Below, in pieces: positions 19,978 to 29,714 of a stretch of 64,000 nt of DNA. The translations under genes were made by a program, and so were the position numbers. Every line of letters starts with the position of its first letter. The stretch's first letter is position 1. The DNA is taken from NCBI RefSeq assembly GCF_014109825.1, contig NZ_CP059576.1:2382001-2446000 (forward strand), given 5' to 3'. Under the pieces are notes generated by a model that worked only from the letters and a program-made list of their open reading frames with translations, made no database searches and was not told where the DNA came from. This stretch comes from Legionella sp. PC997. Its GTDB lineage: Bacteria; Pseudomonadota; Gammaproteobacteria; Legionellales; Legionellaceae.

Positions 19978-19980
19978 TGA

Positions 19981-21204
19981 ATGCAATTTTTATCTTCAAT
20001 GACCTTACTTGAGGGCATAGCATGTGCTTTAGCCCTGCAATTTTTAATTTTGATTTGGATTTTGATTACCCAAAGCCAGCAAAAAAAACTGAGCCGGCAG
20101 TGTAATGAAAAGACTATGGAATCTTTTACCATGCAGCTGCACCAGGTTCACTTGGATGTAAGTCAGAAAATTGCCCAAGGACAATTAATGACCCAACAGC
20201 TAATCCATGATACCGTCCAAAAACAAATGACGGATGTTCGTGAGCAAATTAGCCATAGCTTTAAACAACATGCCAGTTCACTCACCTCTCACTTACAGTT
20301 ACTTACAGAAGAAATTCGCACTCATCTCCATACCTTAACGCAACAAGTTAACCATAAATTAACTGAAGGCTTTGAAAAAACTTCGTCCACTTTTATTGAC
20401 GTAGTAAAACGATTAACGATCATTGATGAAGCACAAAAGAAAATCACTGAATTATCAAGCCATGTGGTTAGTTTACAAGATGTATTAGTAGACAAAAAAG
20501 CACGAGGAGCTTTTGGTGAAGTACAACTGGCAACACTCATAAGTAACATGATTCCACCCAACCATTTTGCGATGCAACATACATTAAGTAATCAGAAACG
20601 AGCTGATTGTATTTTATTTTTGCCTGAGCCAACGGGTAATGTAGTAATAGATGCTAAATTTCCTTTGGAAACCTATCAACGGTTAATTAATACTGAGACG
20701 GGTTCAGTCGAAAAAAAATCATTACAACAGCAATTTCGACAAGACATTCAGAAACATATTAAAGACATTGCAGATAAATACATCATTCCAAATGAAACTA
20801 CCGATGGTGCCATGATGTTTATTCCTGCGGAATCCATTTTTGCAGAAATACATGCCAATTACCCAGACTTAATTTCATTATCTCAAAGATTAAAAGTATG
20901 GCTTGTTTCCCCAAGCACGTTAATGGCCGTACTTACCACAGCTAAAGCGGTACTCAAAGATGACGCTACTCGTAAACAAGTTCACATTATTCAAAAACAT
21001 CTCCAAGCATTGGCAGATGATTTTCAACGTTTTGAAAAAAGAATGGACAAACTCTCCAAACATATCAATTTGGCACATCAAGATGTCAGTGAAGTAAATA
21101 CGTCCGCCAAAAAAATTACATCACGTTTCCAAAAAATTGAGTCAGTTGATATCGAATTAGATGAGTTGGAACTCATTGAAACCGACACAACAAATGAAGC
21201 ATAA
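19981..21204 (+). CDS. rmuC: RmuC family DNA recombination protein
   Basis: The protein is 407 aa. One N-terminal membrane helix (EGIACALALQFLILIWILI) is followed by a long coiled coil (residues about 40-160) and then the RmuC nuclease-like domain: RGAFGEVQLATLI, VVIDAKFPLETY, DGAMMFIPAESIFAEIH and LVSPSTLMAVLTT. RmuC is linked to limiting DNA inversions and recombination at inverted repeats; the core resembles restriction-type endonucleases (D...DAK). It lies 3 bases after the preceding stop, so it probably shares a transcript with the two secreted proteins, though it is unrelated in function. Confidence 0.92.
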   Translation: MQFLSSMTLLEGIACALALQFLILIWILITQSQQKKLSRQCNEKTMESFTMQLHQVHLDVSQKIAQGQLMTQQLIHDTVQKQMTDVREQISHSFKQHASSLTSHLQLLTEEIRTHLHTLTQQVNHKLTEGFEKTSSTFIDVVKRLTIIDEAQKKITELSSHVVSLQDVLVDKKARGAFGEVQLATLISNMIPPNHFAMQHTLSNQKRADCILFLPEPTGNVVIDAKFPLETYQRLINTETGSVEKKSLQQQFRQDIQKHIKDIADKYIIPNETTDGAMMFIPAESIFAEIHANYPDLISLSQRLKVWLVSPSTLMAVLTTAKAVLKDDATRKQVHIIQKHLQALADDFQRFEKRMDKLSKHINLAHQDVSEVNTSAKKITSRFQKIESVDIELDELELIETDTTNEA

Positions 21205-21222
21205 ATTGATCTAGAATTTTGT

Positions 21223-21248
21223 AGCCTTGGTGAAGGCAGCTTAACCCG
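21223..21248. repeat. degenerate arm of the intergenic repeat family
   Basis: AGCCTTGGTGAAGGCAGCTT followed by AACCCG matches the CCTGGGTGAAGCGCAGC..AACCC pattern seen better at 26143 and 57323. Only one arm is visible here. Confidence 0.35.
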
Positions 21249-21336
21249 AAGATACGATCTAAATAAACTCTCAATCCAGGGATCGCTTCACTTCACACAA
21301 GTATAATCCAACATTAGCTTAAAAAAGAAAAGTTAT

Positions 21337-21942
21337 ATGACGTCCCCATTTACTGAAAAAAATTATCTTAATCAAACATTCACCCAATTTAGTATTGAAA
21401 AAACACGAATTGAACAGATTAAATTTGAAAACTGTCAGTTCAAGCAGTGCAAATTTACTGACGTTATTTTCACTACTGTAACCTTCACTGATTGTGATTT
21501 TGAATCTTGCGATCTTACATTGGCAAAATTTCCAGGATGTAAATTTTCAGAGGTTTCATTTAAAAACTCAAAAATCATTGGAGTAAACTGGACGGAATTA
21601 AGCTGGCCCTTAGTCAAACTGACTAGTCCACTTTATTTTTATAGGAGCAACTTAAGCCATTCCAGTTTTTATGGGCTTGAACTTTCTAATTTGATTATTG
21701 AAGAATGTAAAGCGCATGATATTGATTTCAGAGAAGCAAATTTATGTCATGCAAATTTTGTAGATTCCGACCTACTGAACAGTCTGTTTCTCCACACAAA
21801 TTTAAATTCTGCTGATTTCACAAATGCCATCAACTATCTAATCAATCCCAACGAAAATAGAATTAAACATGCACGTTTTTCATTTCCTGAAGTCATCTCT
21901 TTATTAAATCATTTTGATATTAAAATAAATGATTGGACTTAA
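21337..21942 (+). CDS. pentapeptide-repeat protein (Qnr/McbG-like)
   Basis: The protein is 201 aa. Repeats of the A(D/N)LXX type with Phe or Leu at the centre run through most of it: FENCQF, KQCKFTDVIF, FTDCDFESCDL, then ANLCHANFVDSDLLNSLF and LNSADF. A non-repeat loop (SWPLVKLTSPLYFYRSN) divides two coils, as in Qnr proteins. The C-terminal tail (INPNENRIKHARF...LLNHFDIKI) is typical of the family. Such right-handed beta-helices mimic DNA and can protect gyrase; the true role here is unknown. It stands alone between rmuC and mfd. Confidence 0.75.
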   Translation: MTSPFTEKNYLNQTFTQFSIEKTRIEQIKFENCQFKQCKFTDVIFTTVTFTDCDFESCDLTLAKFPGCKFSEVSFKNSKIIGVNWTELSWPLVKLTSPLYFYRSNLSHSSFYGLELSNLIIEECKAHDIDFREANLCHANFVDSDLLNSLFLHTNLNSADFTNAINYLINPNENRIKHARFSFPEVISLLNHFDIKINDWT

Positions 21943-22057
21943 AACCATTAAACGATACTAATAAAACACTGGCATTTTAATAAACTGTAATTTTAAGATG
22001 AACCAAAAACACACATAAGGTATAATTGCTAACTTTTAAATTTGATTTGCCTAAGCT

Positions 22058-25000
22058 ATGTCCAACAATATCCTGCTCTATCAACCTACCCAAGCCAAGC
22101 AAATATGGGGACAACTCCATGGAAGCAGTTTGGCATTGGCATTGGCTGAATACTGCCAACAAACTCCTGGTATTAAGTTATTGATTGCTCAAGATAATCT
22201 CAGCGCAAATCAGTTGCAGGCAGAATTGAATTTTTTTCTAGGCGCCAATACCTCCCAAGAGTTATTGTTTTTTCCTGATTGGGAAACACTTCCTTACGAT
22301 CAATTCTCGCCGCATCAAGACATTATTTCCGAACGGTTATATACCTTAAGCCGAATTCAACAAGTCACTAATGCAATTGTTATCACTTCGGCAAGCACAT
22401 TAATGCATAGGCTCTGCCCACCTGAGTTTTTAAATCAATATGCCTTAATGCTTAAGGAAGGACAAAAACTGGATTTAACTGCCTTTCGTAACCAGTTACA
22501 ACAATCCGGTTATCATTGTGTTAATAAAGTTCTTGAACATGGTGAGTTTGCCCTACGCGGTTCAATTATCGACGTTTATCCTATGGGTTCTGGTTTACCA
22601 TTCCGAATTGAACTCTTCGATGATGAGATTGACAGTCTGCGGGAGTTCGATACTGAAACGCAACGTACAATAGAAAAAATTAAAGAAATTAATGTACTAC
22701 CTGCACGAGAATTTCCTTTAAATGAACAAAGTCAACTGCTCTTTCGACGGGCTTTTAGAGAGTTATTTCCGGTAAATCCTAGCCAGTGTCCCATTTATGA
22801 AGCGATCAGTGAAGGTCAGTTCCCTTCTGGAATCGAATATTTTCTACCTTTATTCTTTGACAAAACCGTTACCTTTTTTGATTATCTACCAGAGGATGCC
22901 AAGGTTTGTTTGATTGAAAACATTCAAAATAATGCAGAACAATTCTGGCAAGAATTGAATGAGCGCTTTGAGCAACGACGATATGATATCAGCAGACCTA
23001 TTTTACCACCTACAGCCTGTTTCATTAATCCAATTGAATTATTAACTAAAGCAAATACGTATAAACAACTTCGATTATTCCAAAATCCCTCGGAAAAGAA
23101 AGGTGCTGTGGTTAATTTTGATATCGTACCCGGCCCACAATTACCAATTGATAGGAAAACCCAAGAACCTTTAAGTCAACTTCGTGCATATTGTGCGGAT
23201 TCCACCCGGCGTTATTTAATTGTGGTCGAAAGTGCCGGCCGACGAGAAGTGCTACTTGATTTGTTAAAACCAAGTGGTATTTCCGCTAAAGTACAATCTT
23301 CATGGCAGGATTTTCTTAACGATACAGCCCCGCTTAACATCACCACTGGAGATCTAATTTATGGATGCGAATTAAATCAAAGCCATATCGCAATCATTGT
23401 TGAATCTCAATTATTTGGAGAGCAAAGTACACCTCAAAGACGGGGTACACAAAAGACGATTGATCCCGATTTAATTATCCGTGATATGGCAGAACTACGT
23501 GTTGGCGCTCCAGTAGTTCATTTGCAGTTTGGAGTAGGACGTTATCAGGGACTGCAACATATCGAATCCAACGGATTTGCAAGTGAATTTTTAGTTCTTA
23601 CTTATGCGGGTGAGGACAAAATTTATGTCCCGGTTACTTCACTCCACCTTATTAGCCGCTACACAGGTGTGGATAGTGAACATGCACCCTTGCACAAATT
23701 AGGTTCGGATCAATGGCAAAAGGAAAAGAAAAAGGCGGTCGAAAAAATCCATGATGTAGCGATCGAATTATTAGATCTCTACGCCAAAAGAGAGGCTCAA
23801 CCAGGATATCAATATCAAATAGATCATAATGAATATGTAAAATTTGCCAGCGCCTTCCCCTTTACAGAGACACCTGATCAATTACGCGCAATTGAGCAAA
23901 TTATAAAAGACATGGAATCCCCAAGACCTATGGATCGTTTAATTTGTGGGGATGTAGGTTTTGGTAAAACCGAAGTAGCGATGAGAGCTGCTTTTGTTGC
24001 AGTACAAAGTAATAAACAAGTCTGCATTCTAGCGCCAACAACTCTTTTGGCCGGGCAACATTTCGAATCATTCCGCGATCGATTTGCTGATTTCCCCATC
24101 AATATCGAATTACTTTCACGTTTTCGTTCCAATAAAGAAACGGAAGCAGTTCTTACTGGCTTGAAATCAGGAACAGTTGATATAGTCATAGGAACCCATA
24201 AATTATTCCAAAGTAATATTTCTTTTAAAAATTTAGGACTTTTGATTATTGATGAGGAACATCGTTTTGGAGTCAAACAAAAAGAACACATTAAAGCGTT
24301 GCGGACTCATGTGGATATTTTATCCATGACTGCTACTCCAATTCCAAGAACGCTGAATATGGCTATGGCTGGAATTAGAGATATTTCTCTGATGACAACC
24401 CCTCCGGCCAAACGCCTTGCAATTAAAACGTTCTGGCAGGAGAAAAAAGATCCAACCATTCGTGAAGCCATTTTAAGAGAAATTCTTAGAGGCGGTCAGG
24501 TTTTTTTCCTGCATAACAATGTAGAAACAATCGAACGTGTGTGTCAGGATTTGCAAACTCTAGTTCCAGAAGCCAAAATCCGCAGCGCACATGGACAAAT
24601 GCGAGAACGTGAGTTAGAACGGGTAATGTCTGATTTTTATCACCATCGTTTTAATGTATTAGTCTGCACCACAATCATTGAAACGGGTATTGATATTCCT
24701 ACAGCCAATACAATTATTATTGATCGTGCTGATAAGTTTGGTTTAGCCCAATTACATCAGTTACGTGGACGAGTTGGTCGATCGCATCATCAGGCCTATG
24801 CCTACTTACTTACTCCCCATGAAAAAGTATTAACCGCTGATGCAGTCAAACGTTTAGAAGCGATTGTATCATTAGAAGATTTAGGCGCAGGATTCACCCT
24901 GGCAACCCATGATATGGAAATTCGCGGAGCAGGTGAGCTTTTAGGAGAAGAACAAAGTGGGAACATGCAAGCAATTGGATTTAATTTATTTATGGAGCTG

Positions 25001-25513
25001 CTTGATAAAGCAGTCCATGATTTAAAAGAAGGAAAAACACCCGAGTTATCTGCGCCAATGCACCAAGGACCTGAGATCGATTTACGAATCAGCGCTATTA
25101 TTCCTGAGGAATACATTCCTGATATTCACAACCGCCTCATTATGTATAAACGGATTGCAAATGCAAAAACTAAAGAGCAATTGCATGATTTACAAATCGA
25201 ATTGATTGACCGATTTGGATTATTACCACCACAAGTTAAACACTTATTATTGATTACCGAATTAAAATTAAAAGCTGCACAAATGGGTATTCAAAAAATC
25301 AGTGCGGGAGCCCAGCAAGGTAAGCTGGAATTTAGCGAAAAACCTTCTATTGATCCAGGCATATTGATTCATTTAATTCAAGTACATGCCAAAAGATATC
25401 AAATGGAAGGACCCCAGCGCTTACGTTTTAACCTAGACAGTACTTCTTCAGAGGAACGTATTTTCGAGATAAACTCTCTGCTTAATAAATTAGCTGGCGA
25501 GAACAAGGCCTAA
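22058..25513 (+). CDS. mfd: transcription-repair coupling factor
   Basis: The protein is 1151 aa, full length. The N-terminal UvrB-like module (LLFFPDWETLPYDQFSPH) is followed by the RNA polymerase-interacting domain (GAPVVHLQFGVGRYQGL). The superfamily 2 translocase has Walker A GDVGFGKTEVAMRAA, a DEEH box (LLIIDEEHRFGV), SMTATPIPRTL, and the RecG-like TRG motif with QLRGRVGRS. The C-terminal domain begins near PEIDLRISAIIP. Mfd removes RNA polymerase stalled at lesions and recruits UvrA. It has its own gap upstream, so it is probably transcribed alone. Confidence 0.97.
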   Translation: MSNNILLYQPTQAKQIWGQLHGSSLALALAEYCQQTPGIKLLIAQDNLSANQLQAELNFFLGANTSQELLFFPDWETLPYDQFSPHQDIISERLYTLSRIQQVTNAIVITSASTLMHRLCPPEFLNQYALMLKEGQKLDLTAFRNQLQQSGYHCVNKVLEHGEFALRGSIIDVYPMGSGLPFRIELFDDEIDSLREFDTETQRTIEKIKEINVLPAREFPLNEQSQLLFRRAFRELFPVNPSQCPIYEAISEGQFPSGIEYFLPLFFDKTVTFFDYLPEDAKVCLIENIQNNAEQFWQELNERFEQRRYDISRPILPPTACFINPIELLTKANTYKQLRLFQNPSEKKGAVVNFDIVPGPQLPIDRKTQEPLSQLRAYCADSTRRYLIVVESAGRREVLLDLLKPSGISAKVQSSWQDFLNDTAPLNITTGDLIYGCELNQSHIAIIVESQLFGEQSTPQRRGTQKTIDPDLIIRDMAELRVGAPVVHLQFGVGRYQGLQHIESNGFASEFLVLTYAGEDKIYVPVTSLHLISRYTGVDSEHAPLHKLGSDQWQKEKKKAVEKIHDVAIELLDLYAKREAQPGYQYQIDHNEYVKFASAFPFTETPDQLRAIEQIIKDMESPRPMDRLICGDVGFGKTEVAMRAAFVAVQSNKQVCILAPTTLLAGQHFESFRDRFADFPINIELLSRFRSNKETEAVLTGLKSGTVDIVIGTHKLFQSNISFKNLGLLIIDEEHRFGVKQKEHIKALRTHVDILSMTATPIPRTLNMAMAGIRDISLMTTPPAKRLAIKTFWQEKKDPTIREAILREILRGGQVFFLHNNVETIERVCQDLQTLVPEAKIRSAHGQMRERELERVMSDFYHHRFNVLVCTTIIETGIDIPTANTIIIDRADKFGLAQLHQLRGRVGRSHHQAYAYLLTPHEKVLTADAVKRLEAIVSLEDLGAGFTLATHDMEIRGAGELLGEEQSGNMQAIGFNLFMELLDKAVHDLKEGKTPELSAPMHQGPEIDLRISAIIPEEYIPDIHNRLIMYKRIANAKTKEQLHDLQIELIDRFGLLPPQVKHLLLITELKLKAAQMGIQKISAGAQQGKLEFSEKPSIDPGILIHLIQVHAKRYQMEGPQRLRFNLDSTSSEERIFEINSLLNKLAGENKA

Positions 25514-25694
25514 GGCGTGTAATAAACGGTAAAAAAGATAATATTTTGAGAACTCCTAGAATAACCTCAAAAAATTGGATTTTCGATTGAATGACTTTGA
25601 AAGAAACTTTTGATCTTTTCATTGACAAATACAACTCAATCAATTAACAATCTAATCGCCTGTCATCGCTTTTAATTAAATAGAAGGAACTATT

Positions 25695-26126
25695 ATGATT
25701 AAGAATTTCTCTTTAAGCTCATTATTATTGATTTCTAGTTTTATTCCTGGAATCGCAATGGCGGATCCCACTGCCTATGATATTAATGTCTACTGTCCGG
25801 CGACTCAAGGACCCACTGCTGTAACCCATTTTGGAAACTATATTGGTGGTTATGGTGTGGAATATGTATTATCTCAAACACTACAAGTATACTTCCGTTC
25901 TAATGGATCGGTTCAAGATGTTCCCGCTAATTTAATAAACTATTTTAATGATTCAGTGACTTATAACAGTGCCTCAGGAAACATCATTTGTAGTTATCAA
26001 AGCAATAATCCTGCGGATCCAAGATTTACCGTAGCTTATACTGTGACTAATGGTATGGGAGGCACAGTACAAGCCCAATCGAACAATTCCATCAGTGTTA
26101 GAATTCCAGCTGGTTTAAGAGGTTAA
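25695..26126 (+). CDS. small secreted protein of unknown function
   Basis: The protein is 143 aa with a clear signal peptide (LLLISSFIPGIAMA, cut before DPTAYD). The mature part is about 120 residues with two cysteines (YCPAT and IICSY), rich in Asn, Gly, Ser and Thr, and probably all beta. I do not recognise a family. AGAAGGAACT precedes the ATG. A TTGACA at 25622-25627, with TAACAA 17 bases on, could be a promoter, though the -10 match is poor. A palindromic repeat follows the gene. Confidence 0.6.
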   Translation: MIKNFSLSSLLLISSFIPGIAMADPTAYDINVYCPATQGPTAVTHFGNYIGGYGVEYVLSQTLQVYFRSNGSVQDVPANLINYFNDSVTYNSASGNIICSYQSNNPADPRFTVAYTVTNGMGGTVQAQSNNSISVRIPAGLRG

Positions 26127-26142
26127 GTTTTAGATCTTTAAA

Positions 26143-26219
26143 TCCTGGGTGAAAGCATAGCTGAACCCAGGAGCCCTTCTCTAAGACAAAACCAGGTTCG
26201 GTTTCGATTCACCCAGGTT
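26143..26219. repeat. intergenic palindromic repeat (two-arm copy)
   Basis: The left arm CCTGGGTGAAAGCATAGCTG, continuing AACCCAGG, and the right arm ACCAGGTTCGG...CACCCAGG form an imperfect inverted repeat with an AT-rich loop. It lies between convergent genes (the secreted protein and tldD). Confidence 0.6.
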
Positions 26220-26231
26220 ACCCTATCCAAA

Positions 26232-27674
26232 TTAACTTGTTCCACCGACTGTCAAAGCATCGATTTTCAAAGTAGGTTGACCTACTCCAACCGGAACAGA
26301 TTGCCCTTCTTTACCGCAAACCCCTATTCCTCGATCCAACCCCAAATCATTACCAATCATACTGATTTTTTTCATCACATCTGGACCATTACCAATAAGT
26401 GTGGCTCCTTTAACTGGCGCAGTGATTTTTCCATTCTCAATGAGATATGCTTCGCTGGCAGAAAATACAAATTGGCCTGAGGTAATATCAACTTGTCCCC
26501 CCCCAAAATTGACCGCGTATAAACCACGTTTTACTGAACGAATAATTTCTTCAGGATCATGGTGTCCTGCCAACATGTAAGTATTCGTCATCCTAGGCAT
26601 AGGTACATGGGCATAAGATTCACGACGGCAATTACCTGTAGACTTCATACCCATCAATTTGGCATTTAACTTATCTTGCATGTAATTCACCAAAATACCA
26701 TTTTCAATCAACGTAGTGCATTGTGAAGGAGTGCCCTCGTCATCAATAGTTATAGAACCACGTCTGTCTTTTAAAGTTCCGTCATCAACTACCGTAACTC
26801 CTGGAGCTGCAACTTGTTGTCCAATACGGCCAGAAAATGCCGATAATCCTTTACGATTGAAATCTCCTTCCAAACCGTGTCCTACAGCTTCATGTAATAA
26901 AACACCCGGCCAACCCGGGCCCAAAACCACTGGCATTGTCCCAGCTGGTGCAGGTTGTGCTCCCAGATTAATCAAGGCTTCGCGCACTGCCTCTCGAGCA
27001 TAACTCAAGGCATTTTCTTTTTCATAAAAATAGGAATAAGGTACTCTCCCACCCCCACCAGAGCGTGCTGACTCCCTTCGTCCATTTTTGTCCTCTACAA
27101 TAACGCTTACATTAATACTCACTAGGGGTCTGACATCAGCAATCATTTGGCCATTCATTCCAGCCACCATAACAACTTCATAGCAACCACTTAATGAAGC
27201 GTTAACCTGAATTACACGAGGATCAATACTACGCGCTTCTTTATCAATCGCTTCTAACAAAGCAATTTTTTCTTGCTTACTCATGCCTTCAATTGGATTT
27301 AAACCTTGATAACGACTTACAGCCGCTCCTTTTACTTGAATGGCTTGAATTGGTTTAGAACCAGTCAGTGCAATAGAACGGGCTGCATCAGCAGCTCGCA
27401 ACATCGAAGGTAATAAAATATCATCACAATAAGCAAATCCTGTTTTATCACCGCTAACGGCGCGAATTCCTACGCCTCGATCTAAGGAGTAGCTCCCGCT
27501 TTTCACTACTGAATCTTCCAAATACCAAGATTCATAACTGCAACTTTGAAAATAAAGATCGGCATCATCAATATGATGATTCATCATTGTTTTGAATAAT
27601 TTTTCTATACCCGTTTCATCCAGTGCTGCAGGAGCTAGTAAAATCTTTTTTGCTGTAGTAAGGGCTTCTGTCAT
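26232..27674 (-). CDS. tldD: metalloprotease TldD
   Basis: The protein is 480 aa, full length. The zinc motif is HEAVGHG (His261, Glu262, His266), followed by [10 protein letters not shown]. The conserved [10 protein letters not shown] and the C-terminal [17 protein letters not shown] are present. TldD acts with TldE/PmbA as a cytosolic protease that trims unfolded peptides and matures some peptide natural products. No pmbA is in this window, as is common. It is downstream of the nitrilase gene on the same strand with a 63-base gap, a pairing seen in other gammaproteobacteria. Confidence 0.96.
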   Translation of the reverse strand: MTEALTTAKKILLAPAALDETGIEKLFKTMMNHHIDDADLYFQSCSYESWYLEDSVVKSGSYSLDRGVGIRAVSGDKTGFAYCDDILLPSMLRAADAARSIALTGSKPIQAIQVKGAAVSRYQGLNPIEGMSKQEKIALLEAIDKEARSIDPRVIQVNASLSGCYEVVMVAGMNGQMIADVRPLVSINVSVIVEDKNGRRESARSGGGGRVPYSYFYEKENALSYAREAVREALINLGAQPAPAGTMPVVLGPGWPGVLLHEAVGHGLEGDFNRKGLSAFSGRIGQQVAAPGVTVVDDGTLKDRRGSITIDDEGTPSQCTTLIENGILVNYMQDKLNAKLMGMKSTGNCRRESYAHVPMPRMTNTYMLAGHHDPEEIIRSVKRGLYAVNFGGGQVDITSGQFVFSASEAYLIENGKITAPVKGATLIGNGPDVMKKISMIGNDLGLDRGIGVCGKEGQSVPVGVGQPTLKIDALTVGGTS

Positions 27675-27737
27675 TTAATTACCTTAATAAATAAAAATAG
27701 TGTCTCTTGGTTTTGCGATCAAAAACATAGTATCTAC

Positions 27738-28547
27738 CTATAAGTTTAATACATGATGATCGATACAGGGAAATTTTCGACGTATTTCCTTTTGGTTTTG
27801 TAAATCAATATCTGCTGTCACCACTCCGGTACCCGTTTCTTTTTGAGTGAGGATTTTCCCCCAAGGGTCAACAATCATGCTATGACCAAAAGTGGTTCGT
27901 CCATTTTCATGACGCCCCCCTTGATTTGCTGCTAAGACATAACATAAATTTTCAATGGCTCTGGCTCGCAATAATACCTCCCAGTGTGCAAGGCCAGTTA
28001 GAGCTGTAAAGGCAGAAGGAACCGTAAAAACTTGCGCTCCTTGCAACATTAGCTGCTGGTAGAGTTCAGGAAAACGTAGATCATAACAAACCGTTAATCC
28101 TATTTTTCCAACTGGAGTGTCAACAAGAGCCAGTTGGTGCCCGCGTTCAATGGACATTGACTCCTGATATGCTTCAGTTGGTGAGACGTTTACATCAAAT
28201 AAATGAATCTTATCATAGCGTGCTACACATTTACCTTGATTATCATACACTAGGCAACTGGCACGTACTTTGGATCCTGAACTTTTAAGAGGAATAGTCC
28301 CCGCAATTACCCATAACCCTAATTTTTTTGCCAATTGGCTGATTTTTTGTTGTATAGCTCCCACGCCAAATCTTTCACCAACTTGCAATTTATCTTCTTC
28401 ATGAAGTCCCATAAATGCAAAATTCTCAGGCAAGAGTACAAGTTCAGCTTGCTCTTCACGAGCTTGAATCATTAATTGTTCGACTTGGTGTAAGTTATCA
28501 GCAACTCCTGCTGAGGAAACCATTTGTACTAATGCTGCTCGTGCCAT
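27738..28547 (-). CDS. carbon-nitrogen hydrolase (Nit1/deaminated glutathione amidase type)
   Basis: The protein is 269 aa. The catalytic triad of the nitrilase superfamily is intact: Glu41 in LLPENFAF, Lys113 in RYDKIHLFDV and Cys154 in TVCYDLRFPELY. Length and motifs fit the Nit1/YbeM branch, which hydrolyses deaminated glutathione, a side product of transaminases. Its position next to tldD supports this branch. Other omega-amidases cannot be excluded from sequence alone. Confidence 0.88.
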   Translation of the reverse strand: MARAALVQMVSSAGVADNLHQVEQLMIQAREEQAELVLLPENFAFMGLHEEDKLQVGERFGVGAIQQKISQLAKKLGLWVIAGTIPLKSSGSKVRASCLVYDNQGKCVARYDKIHLFDVNVSPTEAYQESMSIERGHQLALVDTPVGKIGLTVCYDLRFPELYQQLMLQGAQVFTVPSAFTALTGLAHWEVLLRARAIENLCYVLAANQGGRHENGRTTFGHSMIVDPWGKILTQKETGTGVVTADIDLQNQKEIRRKFPCIDHHVLNL

Positions 28548-28908
28548 AATAAATCCTAAAATTTATGACATCAAAAATGTCGAGATTTTCCGCGTATTCT
28601 GGTAACTGGATCCTAAAGGATCGCGATCATTAAGTTAAGAATTTTTGTCATCCTGGGATCTATTCTTAAATTATCAATATGCCCTGCCAGTATTGGGTAT
28701 CCACCTTAGCAAACGACCCATATTTCATAACTTATTGGATTGCCCTAAGATAATAATCTTGCCTACACGCTCTATTCAAAATTTATTTATAATACTACTA
28801 TAGTACTGTAGAACCTCAAAACAAAAATAATTCGTTTTAAACTTGAAATATGGGAAACTCATCCATAGATATGCTAAACTAAATATAAATATAGAGGAGC
28901 TCTAAACA
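28548..28908. other. 361-base intergenic region between divergent genes
   Basis: It separates the nitrilase gene (minus) from the Bax-inhibitor gene (plus) and should hold both promoters. A TTGAAA at 28843-28848 with a weak TAGATA 17 bases on is one candidate for the plus-strand gene, whose ribosome site GAGGAG is at 28894-28899. I see no small gene or structured RNA in it. Confidence 0.5.
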
Positions 28909-29583
28909 ATGAACCGAAATAATGTCACTATTCTGACTCGAAGCAATGAGTCTGCACTCTCAAGCAATAAGGTACTGCGTAATACTTATTTATTACTCGG
29001 TTTGACATTTTTGTTCAGTGCATTTATGGCCGTTTTATCGCTTACAAGCGGCGCACGCCCAATGAATCCTCTTCTGATGATAGTTGGTGTTTATGGGTTA
29101 ATGTTTTTGACTCAAGCGTTACGAAATAGCGTTTGGGGACTCGTAAGCGTTTTTGCCTTCACGGGCTTTTTGGGTTATACCTTAGGTCCTGTGCTGAACT
29201 TTTATATCAGCCATTTTTCTAATGGTCCACAAATAATTGCAACCGCTCTGGGTGGTACTGGAATTATTTTCTTCGCACTCTCTGGGTATGCATTAACTAC
29301 TAAGAAAGACTTTAGCTTCCTAGGTGGGTTTCTTTTTGTTGGTGTAATGGTTGCTTTATTGGCAATGATAGCAGGAATTTTCATTCAAATTCCGGCGCTA
29401 CAATTAGCCATTTCAGCCGTTTTTATACTTATTTCTTCTGGATTAATTCTCATGCAAACAAGTGCAATTATTCATGAAGGTGAAACGAATTACATTTCCG
29501 CTACAGTAGGTCTTTTTGTATCAATTTATAACTTGTTCGTCAGCTTGCTTAATATACTAAGTGCATTTTCAGGCCGCGACTAG
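28909..29583 (+). CDS. Bax inhibitor-1 family membrane protein (YccA/YbhL type)
   Basis: The protein is 224 aa. A polar N-terminus of about 28 residues is followed by seven predicted membrane helices, beginning LLLGLTFLFSAFMAVLSL. The last helix region contains ISATVGLFVSIYNLFVSLLNIL, the family signature with the acidic residues that gate calcium or proton flow. Bacterial members such as YccA modulate the FtsH protease. GAGGAG lies 9 bases upstream of the ATG, and a strong intrinsic terminator follows, so it is a single-gene transcript. Confidence 0.93.
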   Translation: MNRNNVTILTRSNESALSSNKVLRNTYLLLGLTFLFSAFMAVLSLTSGARPMNPLLMIVGVYGLMFLTQALRNSVWGLVSVFAFTGFLGYTLGPVLNFYISHFSNGPQIIATALGGTGIIFFALSGYALTTKKDFSFLGGFLFVGVMVALLAMIAGIFIQIPALQLAISAVFILISSGLILMQTSAIIHEGETNYISATVGLFVSIYNLFVSLLNILSAFSGRD

Positions 29584-29602
29584 TTATCGTTCTCCTCTAC
29601 CT

Positions 29603-29635
29603 AAATCCCGGTTCGTTTTTGCCGGGATTTTTTTT
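29603..29635 (+). terminator. intrinsic terminator
   Basis: AAATCCCGG pairs with CCGGGATTT across a short T-rich loop and is followed directly by a run of eight T. It lies 20 bases after the Bax-inhibitor stop codon. Confidence 0.88.
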
Positions 29636-29642
29636 GGGGTGG

Positions 29643-29685
29643 AATATCCACTGGTGGATAGGTTCCGTGCTCACTAGTGGATATT
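29643..29685. repeat. 14-bp inverted repeat (13/14 match)
   Basis: AATATCCACTGGTG (29643-29656) and CACTAGTGGATATT (29672-29685) face each other across 15 bases. It lies between the terminator and the korB stop on the other strand. It may be the minus-strand terminator or a small mobile-type palindrome. Confidence 0.55.
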
Positions 29686-29714
29686 TCAGGACGTTAATAC
29701 TCGTAGCACTCTAT

